Part shown: positions 39,339 through 49,653 of the stretch, one piece after another
Layout of the letters: every line of letters begins with the position of its first letter
How positions within the stretch are numbered: position 1 is the first letter of the stretch
From: Sporisorium sorghi
Taxonomy: Eukaryota > Basidiomycota > Ustilaginomycetes > Ustilaginales > Ustilaginaceae
Reading direction: 5' to 3'
DNA: 64,000 bases
NCBI GenBank assembly: GCA_023212695.1
Contig: JALCCG010000092.1
Coordinates: 1 to 64,000, forward strand
Position numbers and translations under genes: made by a program
The notes under the pieces: generated by a model
Told to the model about the DNA's origin: nothing
Seen by the model: the letters and a program-made list of their open reading frames with translations, nothing else
Database searches by the model: none

Positions 39339-39774
39339 TCAATCGTAGGTGGTGCGGTCGCGAAGACGCATTTGACGAAGACCTCCTCGCCAGAACCAGC
39401 TGGAATCTTCGGCATCCTCGTCATCGCTGCCGTCGTTTCTCCTGTTGCGCGAGGTAGAGCGAGCCGGAGCTGTTGCTGGAGCTGTTGCTGGAGCGGGACG
39501 TGCGGATGTAGACGTTTCGACGTCTTCCCAGTCTTCGTCTCTGCTACCGACTGCAACACCAGACAGGCTGCCACGAGGTCGCAGGCCATTATTATTCCGT
39601 GTGGTCGCAGCACTGTCGTTCGCTGCTGTCGAAGCGACCGCGGATGGCGTCAATGCTGGTGCAGGACGACTGGCAGCGGGCGACTCTGCCCTGCCATCGG
39701 ACCGACGCGAGTCTCGTCCCACAGAAGGGCCTGGCAGAGCCGCCGTGTCAGTGTCATCCTTGTCGCCATCTTCA

Positions 39775-39833
<59 letters not shown>

Positions 39834-41868
39834 TTCGTCGATGCGCTCATTGCGGCGCAAGGTGAGATTTGGCGAGTTTTGCGTGTGAGTAGAGCCACGG
39901 CGCCGCTGCAACAACTCTGCACTATCCGTGCTTTGGCTTCTGGGCTCGCGAGCAGCACGCAGAGACGATGTTGCCGAGATGGTCTTGAAGTCCTGCGTAG
40001 GCTTGGTGCCCAGCGAAGCCGAGCGGCCGAGCGTCGAGGATAGCTCTGGCATGGCGTTCATATCTACAGTGCTCTCCATTCCCGTACGCATCGACTCGGG
40101 TCGGTCGAACATCATGTGACGCAGACCGGGACCAGAGACGCGCGAAGAGTTGAGCACCTGCTCTCGCAATGCAGACTGCTGATGCGCGGCACGACGAGCA
40201 GCTGCCATGTGCGCCAGACGCAGTCGACGGAAGCGCGCCTTGATAAAGTTGGGCTGGTGGTCCATGAAGCGTTGTGCTGCGGTCGACATCCAGCCAGGCG
40301 CAGAGGAAGCAGTTGGATTTGTGTCGCTCGAGCCGGATCCTGTGCCAGCGGTGGTCCTTCCATCGTCGTTATTGACCTCAGCATCCGCATCAGTGCGCTC
40401 TGCAGCCAGATCGGCGTCGTGCTCACCGGTTTCACCTGCTCTGTGTACTGCGACGCCTGTGAGGACGGGACCATGCGGAGAGGTGTCGCGCTGTTGCTCG
40501 GCGCTAGATTGGTCGTGTGCAGCGACGCGGATGCTGTGCAGCTCAATTTCGTCGGTGGCTGTTCCGCTGTCGGTGCGTGCAGGTGCGCCGATGCCGTCGC
40601 TCTCGTTGCCTGCTGCATTCTGGCGACGAACGCGGCGTGTGAGCGTGCTCGACCCGTGAGGCTCTCCAACGAGACGATCCTTGATGCGTCTGAAGCCGCT
40701 GAGGCCAGGGATGGAGCTGGAATCGTGCTGCGAGCTGTGTGCTTCGGCATTGTTGACCTCAGCGGCTTCGAGCATGGCGAGCTTCTGCTTTTGCTTTTCG
40801 AGCTTGCGACGCCTGCGCTCTTCACGTTTGCGTTTGCGCTCGAGACGTTCCTGACGATCCTCGACTTCGCCGATGCCCATTCCGCTGCTGACCCACCACC
40901 AGAAGCCAAGCCAGCTCTGCCAGATGGTGAGCGTCCAGCAGACGTTGGGAAGCCACCAGAGGCGATCGTACTTGATCTCGGTGAAGCTGATGGCGGTGTT
41001 GATGAGGGCGAGACCGACGGAACCGCCACCGAACGCTGCTGTACCGCCACCTGCGCGCCAGGCACGTCGACGATTGACGAGGAGACCCCAGATGAGCAGG
41101 GCGGTGGTGTAGAGGAGCGTCAAGGTACTGTTGCAGATGTTGCGAATGGCATCGCCGAGATCGTTGGTCTTCAAGTCGCTGTCGTCGGCGAGGCCGGTGA
41201 ATTCCATACCCGAGTTGATGATGGCGAGCGGACCGAGCATCCAGAGGATGAGACGAGCTTCGAGCGCTGAGGGAAAGAGGAGGGTGAGGAACTGGATGTG
41301 GGTGATGTGGATGAGCGCAGTGGTGAGCGAACGCATAAAGAGGAAGAACACTTCCTGCAGCTTTGTCCAGGAATCGTCGCCCGGAGGTAGTTGGATACCG
41401 ATGTATGGGAACATGAAGGGGTAGCGCTGCGACTCGTCCTCGAGGCGATTGAGGATGATGTGGAGGGTGACGCTCAAGCTGATGAGGAGCATGAGCGAGC
41501 TCGAGATCTGGAGGTAAAAGTTCTTTCGGCTGAGCGGGAAGTGGTACTGTACGGTGAAGAGGAGGTGAATGAGGAGCACCGAGATGAGCGCAATGTTGAT
41601 GCCGTCGACGACGATCTGAGCAGGCATGCTGAAGGCAAAGTCGGGCATGAGAGCGAGCAAAGGGTCGCTCGAGGTGGTGGGCGGCGGTTGACCATCGATG
41701 GTGATTGCAGCTGTGGGTAGTTCCGAGTAGGTGGCTGTAGTGTTGGAGGAGGACGAGGAGGTATTGGATGAAGCCTGACGGTCGAACCAGTGTCTGTCAT
41801 ACTGAGGTGGCTGTGCGCGTTTGTATGGTTGTGGTGTTGGAGTGAGGGCAGCACGAGGAGCAAGAGGC

Positions 41869-41900
<32 letters not shown>

Positions 41901-42011
41901 GTGAGGAGAAGCGCCGACACGAGCATGTGTGCCGAGGACGAGCAGCAGCAAGCAAGCCACGACGCTGATGAGCAGGGCCGTATAGCCGGCGGCAAAGCGC
42001 AGGGCCTTCAT
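39339..42011 (-). CDS. Multi-pass membrane protein with acidic/poly-Asp cytosolic tail, family unknown
   Basis: 890 aa from the ATG at 42011, which opens a hydrophobic signal-anchor (ALRFAAGYTALLISVVACLL); the upstream frame is rejected. A Gln repeat follows near 42-50. From about 140 to 390 I see six or seven transmembrane helices: INIALISVLLIHLLFTV, FYLQISSSLMLLISLSVTLH, FFLFMRSLTTALIHITHIQF, LILWMLGPLAIINSGMEF, LTLLYTTALLIWGLLVN and CWTLTIWQSWLGFWWWVSSG. Next is a basic coiled region (RQERLERKRKREERRRRKLE) and about 450 disordered residues, including a pure Asp run encoded by a GTC/GAC repeat at 39773-39831. The layout (external N-terminus, seven-helix core, long cytosolic tail) resembles a receptor, but no receptor family motif was recognised. 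It is divergent from the Zn2Cys6 regulator over 973 bp. Confidence 0.8.
39773..39840. repeat. Trinucleotide repeat encoding poly-Asp
   Basis: Near-perfect CGT/CGA trinucleotide repeat on the plus strand, read as Asp codons in the minus-strand membrane-protein gene, giving about 20 consecutive Asp flanked by Glu. It is likely length-variable between strains. Confidence 0.9.
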
Positions 42012-42489
42012 GGTTGGTACGAGTGGTGCCGATGTTTGACTGCAAAAGGCGTGCAAGGTTTTGAACACCAGATTGGCGAGAGGATTACACCGAGTGGACC
42101 GGCATGGTATAAGGAGAGGCGCTGCTAGCGAGTCCAGTGGTGACCTTGGTATCGATGAGTGAAGAGCGCGGTGGGGACAAGAATGGTTGCCAACAAGAGT
42201 CGAGATGGAGGCAGAGAGCCAAGAAAAAGAAGCAGCAAAGACGGCACAATTTAGACTGCTCTTGAGCCTGTTTCGATTTTACGCCCTCTCTCCGCGATTC
42301 CGAGCCTTTTCGTGCCGTTGAGCAGCAGCAGCAGAGAGCCTGCCGAAGAGTTGAATTTTGGGCCGCTCTTCAAAGTGTGCAACCCGCGTTTCTAACATAT
42401 TCGCACGAAAAAACCAGCTTGAGATGAAAAAAAGGCTCAGTTTTTCGAGGCTCGTCTGCAAAGGAATCCCATCCACACAGCTCTGCGCC

Positions 42490-42527
<38 letters not shown>

Positions 42528-42984
42528 CTTTTTTTGCACTTTTTTCTTCGGATCGTGGGAATCGGAGCCTCGCCGCAACAGCGCAGAGCAGCACGTTGGC
42601 CGCTGCATTTCTGCCTGTCTCTCTCTCTCGCGCTGGGCCTTTGCCTCGAGAGTGGATGCGTGTGTGGTCCGACTCCCGTGTCGCGGACTCTTTGCTGCTG
42701 CTCGCTTCTCTTTCTTCTTCTTCTCCTCCTCCTCCACCATCCCGTTCTGTCGTTTCTTGATCATTCTCCTTCTTCACTTGGCTTCGACGCCTTGTCATTG
42801 CTGGCAGTGATCACTCTCTGTATCATCTGTATCTGCTTGTCGTTTGCTGCGGCTGCCACCTCTGTTCTCACGTTTGGACACAGCGTTCCAGTCGCGTCTT
42901 CTCGTTGGCATACAGCGTGTCAAACCGGACGCGTTTCCTTGCCTTGTCCCTAGGTAGCGCACACACATCATCATCATCATCATC
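42012..42984. other. Divergent promoter region with GA microsatellite
   Basis: About 970 bp between the membrane-protein gene and the Zn2Cys6 gene. It contains a (GA)n run at about 42496-42524, T tracts near 42530-42546, and CTT/CTCCTC repeats near 42708-42740. No gene was seen. Confidence 0.6.
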
Positions 42985-45900
42985 ATGGATGACAGCCACG
43001 ACCATCAAGAGGCTCCTCCAGCCGCATACGACGATGCATCCAATCAACCCAACTCTCCTTTGAAGCACGACCACAGAGATGACTTTGACCACTCTCAACA
43101 CAACGTCGCTTACCAGCCTCACACCTCGTACGCTTCATCGTCTACCAACTTCAGCACTCCCGTGCGCAACTCCCATGCCGAAGCTCAGGCCGCCCTCGAA
43201 GCCGTCGCCGCTGCTGCCAGCGCAGGAAAGATCCAGATGACGCCGCCTCACTCGTCTTCTTCCTCCACCTCGGCCGGCTTCATGTCCACGCCGCCCGTCA
43301 CTGCTGCTGCTGCTGCTGCTGCTGCTGCCGCTGCTGCTGCTGCTGCCGCCGCCGCCGCCGCCTCCTCAGCCGACGATGTCCCTTCTCCAGGTGCAACAGC
43401 TTCTCCCTTTGGCACCCACCTCGGCAGGAACAAGGCGTGTCAAAGCTGTCGCGCTCGCAAGCTCAAGTGCGACGGTCAGAAGCCCGTCTGCGGTCAGTGT
43501 GCAAAGGGCTGGCAGATCAAGTTCCGCATGGCTCAAAACAAGGCCAAGAACAAGAAGAAGGCCCAGGACCCCGCCGTCCGCGCCGAGCTCGAGAACCTGC
43601 CCGAGACCATGCCCCCTTGCGTCTACTTGCCCATCTCTCAGCGCACCTCGAGCCGCTCCGCTCGTGCTTCTCTCTCTGGGCAGGACCCGGACGGCTCCTT
43701 CGCCAACGATTCCGCTTCAACCTCGGCGCTTCCTCTCATGGACGGCTCGCCCATGCCTGCTGCTACACCCTCTGCCAAAAAGCGCAAGCGACCCGAGGAG
43801 ACCACCGACGAACACGTCCTCCAGATGCAGCAAGAAATCCAGCAGCTCAAGCAGCGTCTCGCTCAAGTCACAGGCGTCTTCAACGGCACCCATCAGCAGC
43901 TTGATCCTGCCCAGCAGCAACAGCAGGGCACCGACGCGTCTGGCCGTCACCCGTCCAAGGACGAGCTTGCCATTGCACACATGCTCGCTACCAGCATGCC
44001 CTCGGGTGAAGGCCCCTCCAATGGTTCCGCTCTGCCCCTTTCTGCGTCCTTCGACTACCAACAGGCTGTAGCTGCCGTCGCTGCCAACGGTGGCCTGGCT
44101 GGAGATGACAATGCCAACTTTGACGTCCTCGACCCTGCCCTTGGTGGCGCGGCGTACGCTCAACCTCACATCGCCGATCCTCGCTTCGACTCGCGCAGTC
44201 ACAAGCAGGCCAAGGTCACCTCGGTCCAGGACGAAATGGACCTCGACGACTTTGGTCACCCTCTCTTTGAGCTCATGGTCACCAGCTGGCCTGCCGACTT
44301 CCCGCCTCCCAACCTCGTCAACCAGTTGGTCTCCACATATTTCGAAAAGGCCACCGCCCAGTCGCTCTTCCTCCATCCCACCCGCTTCATGGAGAACCTC
44401 TCCCACGGTCCCCAGCATCCTCGCTACCCCAGCCAAGGTCTCCTCCACGGCATCTTTGCCCTCGCCTACCCTCGCCTCCGCAGTGCCGATGTGAGAGCGG
44501 ATGCTACGGGCCAGAACATCTTCCACGGCGCTGCCACGGGCGACAAGCTTGCCAGTCTCAAGGCGGCAGCTGCCTTCCATGCCAAGAGGGCCAAGGCGCT
44601 CGGCGAGCAGGCCTGCCAGCAGGGTCGATTCGAGGAAGCTGTTCAGATCGAGTCTCTGCTGTGTGCCTACTACTACATCCACGATCGCGCCATCGAGGCT
44701 TGGTTCGCGTCCGGATATACGAGCTCGCTGCTCAAGGGCATGGAGCTCAACCGTCTGCCGTCCATTCGCACCTTTGCCTCTGGTCACGACATTCGCAAGC
44801 CCGCTGGAGCCAGGAAGCAGCCCAAGCCCGCCGTCTACCACGCCGTGCTCAAACAGCCTGCCGCCACGCCCCTCGAGCACGAGGAGCGCCTTCGACTGTT
44901 TTGGAACTGCTTCTACAGCGATCGTGCCGCCTGCTCCTCAACGCACTGGGCGCACAGCATCGATGACCTCGACATCAAGACCGAGCTTCCCGGTGCCTTT
45001 GACGATTTCATCAACGGCACCGAGGACCTCGTCTACCGTCCCAGGCAAACGCTCGAGTCTTCGGACCTCTTCACCGAGGGCCACTATGACCCTGCTATCC
45101 TTCATCTCAAGGCAGCCATCCTGCACTCCAAGTGTGTCACGCACATGTCGAGGCTTCCCATTGACGCGTCGGTTCACGACGTGCTCACGCCCAATTTCTA
45201 TAATCTGGATGGCTGTGTTACAGCCTTGATGCAGAGCTTCCCCGGCAAGTGGCGCGACTTGGCTGCTTTTGATCCTGCGCTGCGTCCCTCTCTGGGTGTC
45301 GATGAACCGCCTTTCCTCAGCGACGGCGTCAATTACCGACCAGAGAAGCAGATCAGCCTCATGACCAACCAGCTCGTGCTTGCGCATGCCTTCATGTACG
45401 GCAGCTGCATCGCGCTGCACGAGCCCGTGGCGCACCGCATGCCCGACTCGGCCAAAAAGTCGGCGCAGGCTGCACGCAGCATCATCAAGATCCTCAAGAT
45501 GTTTATCGCTGCGCGTGTCGACCTGCTGCAGGTGGGTTCGCTCATGACGCTCATGATTGTGCTGGCTGCGCGATCCGTGACGCGCCAGTACAAGAAGATG
45601 CGCAGGGAGGCGATTCAGGCCTACGTGCGCTTGCGCCGGACGCACCCGGAGCTGGCTGCGCGCGTCGCGGAAGCGGGCTACCCTGTTTCGTCGAGCGGCA
45701 TGAGTGGCGCTTCGCCGTCGTCTTCTACGTCGAAGGGTCTCGGTGCTACGTTCAATGCCATGGGCGTCGGTCTGGACACTTCGTCGTCGGATGCTGTCGA
45801 TGAGGAGGAAGCCGCCGCTGCCGAAGCGATCTCCACCTCCGGCTTCAACGAACTTCTCGAGGACGAGTTCGAGTTTGCGCTCGACACGGACGCAGCGCTG

Positions 45901-46386
45901 CGGGCGCAGATCGACCCAGAGGGCCAGCTCTCCAGTCTGAGGGATGATCTCGAGCTCATCTTCTGGAGCTTGATCAAGTACGGCGAGACGTATCCGCTCG
46001 GGAGGAGTCAAGCTAAGATCGTGGCGCAGCTGCTGGGCAAGGATTACTCGAGCGAGCTCGAGCAGGCGGGGCTGTTCAAGCGGTCGGCTGAGCCGAGCAC
46101 TGTGGGGAGTGCTAGCGATGTGGGCAGTTGGAATGACCATACCAGTCCTGTCGGTTTGGCGGCGGGTTCAGCGGGTGCGGGTGGGCATGTGGGTCAGCAT
46201 GGCTCGCCGCCTCAAGGTGGGATGCCGGTGGGTGGGTCGGGTGCCGCCGCCGCTGGTGCCGCCGCCGGTGCGGGTGTGGGTCCAGCTGGCCCCGGCGTAG
46301 GTGGGTTCGGCAGGAACGTGAACGCTGGTGCTGCTCCTTCCTTCTTCCATGCGACAGAGGGAGGGTACAGGTTTGGTCAGTTCTAG
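42985..46386 (+). CDS. Zn2Cys6 fungal transcription factor with extended finger
   Basis: 1133 aa. The N-terminus has an Ala run at about 107-127 from a GCT/GCC repeat. The finger begins KACQSCRARKLKCDGQKPVC with Cys153, 156, 163, 170 and 173. The sixth Cys expected 6-9 residues later is absent; the next is Cys213, after a 39-residue basic segment. A coiled-coil dimerisation helix follows at about 272-292 (EHVLQMQQEIQQLKQRLAQV). The middle region (about 410-880) is a fungal-specific transcription factor domain: PPPNLVNQLVSTYFEKATAQ, SLFLHPTRFMENL, CAYYYIHDRAIEAWFASGYT, LRLFWNCFYSDRAACSSTHW. The C-terminus is Gly/Ala-rich. Binuclear cluster proteins bind CGG-type half-sites; targets cannot be inferred here. 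The start ATG at 42985 follows a CAT repeat (42967-42984). Confidence 0.9.
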   Translation: MDDSHDHQEAPPAAYDDASNQPNSPLKHDHRDDFDHSQHNVAYQPHTSYASSSTNFSTPVRNSHAEAQAALEAVAAAASAGKIQMTPPHSSSSSTSAGFMSTPPVTAAAAAAAAAAAAAAAAAAAASSADDVPSPGATASPFGTHLGRNKACQSCRARKLKCDGQKPVCGQCAKGWQIKFRMAQNKAKNKKKAQDPAVRAELENLPETMPPCVYLPISQRTSSRSARASLSGQDPDGSFANDSASTSALPLMDGSPMPAATPSAKKRKRPEETTDEHVLQMQQEIQQLKQRLAQVTGVFNGTHQQLDPAQQQQQGTDASGRHPSKDELAIAHMLATSMPSGEGPSNGSALPLSASFDYQQAVAAVAANGGLAGDDNANFDVLDPALGGAAYAQPHIADPRFDSRSHKQAKVTSVQDEMDLDDFGHPLFELMVTSWPADFPPPNLVNQLVSTYFEKATAQSLFLHPTRFMENLSHGPQHPRYPSQGLLHGIFALAYPRLRSADVRADATGQNIFHGAATGDKLASLKAAAAFHAKRAKALGEQACQQGRFEEAVQIESLLCAYYYIHDRAIEAWFASGYTSSLLKGMELNRLPSIRTFASGHDIRKPAGARKQPKPAVYHAVLKQPAATPLEHEERLRLFWNCFYSDRAACSSTHWAHSIDDLDIKTELPGAFDDFINGTEDLVYRPRQTLESSDLFTEGHYDPAILHLKAAILHSKCVTHMSRLPIDASVHDVLTPNFYNLDGCVTALMQSFPGKWRDLAAFDPALRPSLGVDEPPFLSDGVNYRPEKQISLMTNQLVLAHAFMYGSCIALHEPVAHRMPDSAKKSAQAARSIIKILKMFIAARVDLLQVGSLMTLMIVLAARSVTRQYKKMRREAIQAYVRLRRTHPELAARVAEAGYPVSSSGMSGASPSSSTSKGLGATFNAMGVGLDTSSSDAVDEEEAAAAEAISTSGFNELLEDEFEFALDTDAALRAQIDPEGQLSSLRDDLELIFWSLIKYGETYPLGRSQAKIVAQLLGKDYSSELEQAGLFKRSAEPSTVGSASDVGSWNDHTSPVGLAAGSAGAGGHVGQHGSPPQGGMPVGGSGAAAAGAAAGAGVGPAGPGVGGFGRNVNAGAAPSFFHATEGGYRFGQF

Positions 46387-46485
46387 TCGCAGCCAGCCGA
46401 CTCAACACCACGAGCACAAGTTTGTTTTCCCCCACAGTCTATTTTCGTTGTCACTGATAAGCTTTTGTAATGTCATGGTTCTCCC
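46387..46485. terminator. Short convergent 3' region of the Zn2Cys6 gene and TRM5
   Basis: Only 99 bp separate the two stop codons, so both 3' UTRs and polyadenylation sites must lie here or overlap the opposing gene. Confidence 0.4.
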
Positions 46486-48471
46486 CTACTCTTCCTGCGC
46501 CCAAAGCACCTCAGCAGGGCACGTGAAGCTCAAGCAGTACATCTGCTTATTCGGCGCGACGTCCCTGACGTAATGAATGCTCAGCCGCTCCGTTTCGACA
46601 CCCCCATCTCTCTCCTGCCACTCCTTCTCCACCTGATGCATGAACGCCTCCGGATCGGTGAGGTGCTTGTACCTGTCAAAGTTCGGGTGCGAAGTGAGGT
46701 AGGGCGCAGTGGCGAGTTTGCGGAGGCCGGCGAGGGTCTGGTGCGGCGGTTGGGTGGGTTTGGCGCGCAGTCGGTGGGGCGAATCCGGGGTGAGGCCGAG
46801 GGCGGCGTTGGCGCGGGTGCAGATGTCGAGTGCGGGCGTGAAGGGGTCTTTGCTGAAGCAGTGGACGTGTATTGTCGGGAGCGGTGTGAGGGTGCGATCC
46901 GGGGAGGAGGAGGGGTGGCGGAGGGAGAGCTCGTGCAGGAGGGCGGGGTGGCTGACGGTGCGGGCGAGGTGCGTGTAGGCGCCGCGGAAGGCGTCTAGGA
47001 ACTCGAGGGCTGTGGCGGGCAGGTTCATGACGAAGTGGTCGATGAGGCGGCGTGGTGGGTGGCGGTCTACCGGGCCGCTAAGGGTGAGGGTGAGGTCGGA
47101 GAGCGTCGCTGCGACGTCCGTGGCGTTGGCCTGTCGCGCAGCGTGCACTTGCCTATTGAGCTTGGCGCGATCCTTGACCGCCTTCCTCTGACTCTCTCGC
47201 AACCTCTCATCCTCCTCCCCGCTCTCCTCACCATCAAACCCCTTCTCTCTCCCCGCAAACGCCCGCCGCCACGTCTCCCCCATACTCCACCGCACGAACT
47301 CCCTCCCATCCATACACGTCGCCACCAACCCCCCATCCACCCCACCACCACCCCTGCCTTCCTCCAACAACACCTTGTTCGCCCGCCCATTCTTCACCAA
47401 GCTCTCGTAGCTACTAGGGTTCAAATCGTTCGCCAGCACCCACGTCCCGCGCTTCGCCGCAGGCACCGCAAACGGGCCCACGCCCGCCATGACATCCGCC
47501 AGCACCTGCCCGGGCCTACACTTTTGAATCAACCGCATATGCTCCGCATGCAACCGCGAGTTCCAATACACGCTCCGGAAGTCAAACTCAAACGTGCAGT
47601 CGGACTCGCTCACTTTCGCCGTGAACTCGGCCTCGCCGGCCAGCAGCTCCATGGCGAAAAAGCGGAACTCGGTATCGATCGAATCCAGCTTGTGCACGAC
47701 GGTGCGCAGCGCGGAGGCGTGCTTGGACAGGATCACGTGGCCGATGACGAAGCGAAAGGGCAGGTAGGCGTCGAGCAGGTTGAGGTGCGCGATGTGGCCG
47801 ACGATGGTGAAGCTGGACGGGACGCCGTCGGTGTCGACGATGGCGGAGGGGAGGAGAGCGGAGAGGACCTGGTCGGACGTGAGGTGGTCGTAGCCTAGCT
47901 CGAGCGTGAAGGTGGGGATGAGGTGCATGTCGTGTTTCTGGATGGCAGAGAGGATAACGTCCGGGGTAGGTGAGGTGGAGGGCACGTTGAGCAGCAGCAC
48001 GCGCTGTGCAGGATCGCCGTTTGGGTGCGGTTGCACGTACCGCACGCCAGAGGCGTTGAAGAGGTACGGTGTGATGCTCTCTTCTTTTGTGAAAAGGGGC
48101 AGCTGACGACCTGATAGACCAATGGCTTGCAGACTGTGCTGCGTGGTGAAGGATGGCTTGAGCTGCTCGAGCAACTCGGCTGAGCCCTGCATGGTTGAAA
48201 GCTGGGGCTCGGTGCCCGTGAGGCGCGGGACGGTCTCGGGGGCGGTGATGACGAGCTTGTTCTGACGCATGGCTGTGCGTGTCGTAGGTGCTGCCTGGCT
48301 GGCGGTGGACGTCGACATGGTGCGCGATCCAAGGAACCTGTCGAGAGAGGTGCGGAAGGGTGGGCCTGGTAGGCAGCGCTGAGCGACTAGAGCTGGACTG
48401 CGAATGAGACCGTGTTGAGTAGCGGAGGAAGCACGGCGGAGGAGGAGAGCTGCAAAGCGCCTCGCGAGCAT
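46486..48471 (-). CDS. TRM5: tRNA (guanine37-N1)-methyltransferase Trm5
   Basis: 661 aa from the ATG at 48471. Trm5 makes m1G37 next to the anticodon in cytosolic and mitochondrial tRNAs and so prevents +1 frameshifting. The N-terminus from 48471 (MLARRFAALLLRRASSATQH) is Arg-rich and acid-free, like a mitochondrial presequence. An internal in-frame ATG at 48318 (MSTSTASQ) could give the cytosolic form, as in yeast, where both forms arise from one gene. Core motifs: the D1-like region, the SAM-binding motif DVMAGVGPFAVPAAKRGTWV, ANDLNPSSYESLVKNGRANK, and the NLPATALEFLDAF motif. The length exceeds yeast Trm5 (499 aa) because of a Gly/Glu-rich loop and the presequence. The gene converges with the Zn2Cys6 gene over 99 bp. 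Confidence 0.93.
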   Translation of the reverse strand: MLARRFAALLLRRASSATQHGLIRSPALVAQRCLPGPPFRTSLDRFLGSRTMSTSTASQAAPTTRTAMRQNKLVITAPETVPRLTGTEPQLSTMQGSAELLEQLKPSFTTQHSLQAIGLSGRQLPLFTKEESITPYLFNASGVRYVQPHPNGDPAQRVLLLNVPSTSPTPDVILSAIQKHDMHLIPTFTLELGYDHLTSDQVLSALLPSAIVDTDGVPSSFTIVGHIAHLNLLDAYLPFRFVIGHVILSKHASALRTVVHKLDSIDTEFRFFAMELLAGEAEFTAKVSESDCTFEFDFRSVYWNSRLHAEHMRLIQKCRPGQVLADVMAGVGPFAVPAAKRGTWVLANDLNPSSYESLVKNGRANKVLLEEGRGGGGVDGGLVATCMDGREFVRWSMGETWRRAFAGREKGFDGEESGEEDERLRESQRKAVKDRAKLNRQVHAARQANATDVAATLSDLTLTLSGPVDRHPPRRLIDHFVMNLPATALEFLDAFRGAYTHLARTVSHPALLHELSLRHPSSSPDRTLTPLPTIHVHCFSKDPFTPALDICTRANAALGLTPDSPHRLRAKPTQPPHQTLAGLRKLATAPYLTSHPNFDRYKHLTDPEAFMHQVEKEWQERDGGVETERLSIHYVRDVAPNKQMYCLSFTCPAEVLWAQEE

Positions 48472-48564
48472 GTAGGTGCCTCTATGCAAACGAGTCTTGG
48501 ATGAGGATCGAGGTTGAGGAGGAAGGAAGAGCATGTCGCAGAATCCACTCAAGAAGGGGAAAGG

Positions 48565-48627
<63 letters not shown>
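48565..48627. repeat. Homopolymer of 63 A (T63 toward TRM5)
   Basis: Uninterrupted run of 63 A, 94 bp upstream of the TRM5 ATG. It lies between the TRM5 start and the GPI12 stop codon, and is the same length as the run at 22642-22704. Confidence 0.95.
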
Positions 48628-48630
<3 letters not shown>

Positions 48631-48750
48631 GACATTTCAAAATTCCGAGATCCGATTTGCCGGCCTGCATCTTTCCAAAGACACACAGACACTCGATGCA
48701 TTCTTGTCGTTCTCCCACAATCAACCCTTCCATTGCATAAAGTACATCAA

Positions 48751-49653
48751 TCACTCCTCGAGGTCGAGATCGTGCTCAGGCGTCCAGAGCTCGAGCCTGT
48801 TGGAAAACATATACCTGCTGAAAACGAGGTAGAGGTATCGGAACCACTCGAGCTGGGTCTGGTGCTTGAACATGGCCTGTACCGCGTTGATGTACTGCTT
48901 TGGGCTTGCGAGCAGCAGGATTTCTGATGCCGGGCTGTACTGAGCCTTTGCCTTGTCTGCAGGCGCAACGGGTGGGTATCCTGAGCTGCTGATGGTCTCC
49001 CATACAGCAGCAGGCACTGAGATGTACTTTTCCCACACCTCCATCGACGGGAGCACATACAGAGGCAGCTTGCGCGCAATGGCGAGGTCGCGTGTACCGT
49101 TGTACGTCGCGATATGATTGAGGTGACCCGAGATACCCTCTCTGTCAAACGTGATAAGCGCGTCGATGCGTTGACTGCGCGAGATGGCATCAACGTGGCT
49201 GCCCACCACCTTGGAAACGTACTCGTTGGGCCAGACCTCCTCCATGGAATCCTGCAATCTTGCATCGTCGAGGTACCTGACCCTACTCGCGGGCACGCCC
49301 AGCTGGGCATAGCTCGCAAACAGCTCCTCCGTCCTCTGCAGACCCACGCCCTCTGCGTCGCCCGTCGACAGGCACAGCGCGGACAGCACCGTCCCCGCCG
49401 CAACCAGCCCCTGAACGGCGGGCGCAAAGAACATGGCTTCATCGTCCGGATGCGCCGTCACCAGCAACGCTGAAGAGGGTAAGGTGCGTATCGACCCGCT
49501 CACAGCCGCCTCCTTGTCGGCATGCTCGATACGCACGCCGGCGATCATGAACTGGACGAGGATCGAGCCGACCAAGACGACCAAGAAGAATTGGGCGCGC
49601 GGGATGGCCATGCGCGCCATTTGCAGTGGGTTCATCGGTTGTTGGTCCGCCAT
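48751..49653 (-). CDS. GPI12: N-acetylglucosaminyl-phosphatidylinositol de-N-acetylase
   Basis: 300 aa, same length class as yeast Gpi12 (304 aa) and PIG-L. It catalyses the second step of GPI-anchor synthesis on the cytosolic face of the ER. A single N-terminal membrane segment lies at about 21-40 (QFFLVVLVGSILVQFMIAGV). The deacetylase metal-site motif is HPDDE at about 68-72 (LLVTAHPDDEAMFFAPAV). Further family motifs are LCLSTGDAEGVGLQRTEEL and FDREGISGHLNHIATYNG, whose His pair supplies the other metal ligands. The C-terminal region with a short hydrophobic end is complete. The ATG at 49653 is the only start that includes the anchor. Confidence 0.95.
   Translation of the reverse strand: MADQQPMNPLQMARMAIPRAQFFLVVLVGSILVQFMIAGVRIEHADKEAAVSGSIRTLPSSALLVTAHPDDEAMFFAPAVQGLVAAGTVLSALCLSTGDAEGVGLQRTEELFASYAQLGVPASRVRYLDDARLQDSMEEVWPNEYVSKVVGSHVDAISRSQRIDALITFDREGISGHLNHIATYNGTRDLAIARKLPLYVLPSMEVWEKYISVPAAVWETISSSGYPPVAPADKAKAQYSPASEILLLASPKQYINAVQAMFKHQTQLEWFRYLYLVFSRYMFSNRLELWTPEHDLDLEE

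Noticed and set aside
42496..42524. GA microsatellite as a protein-coding repeat
   Set aside because: It lies in a promoter; the frames crossing it are not gene-like.
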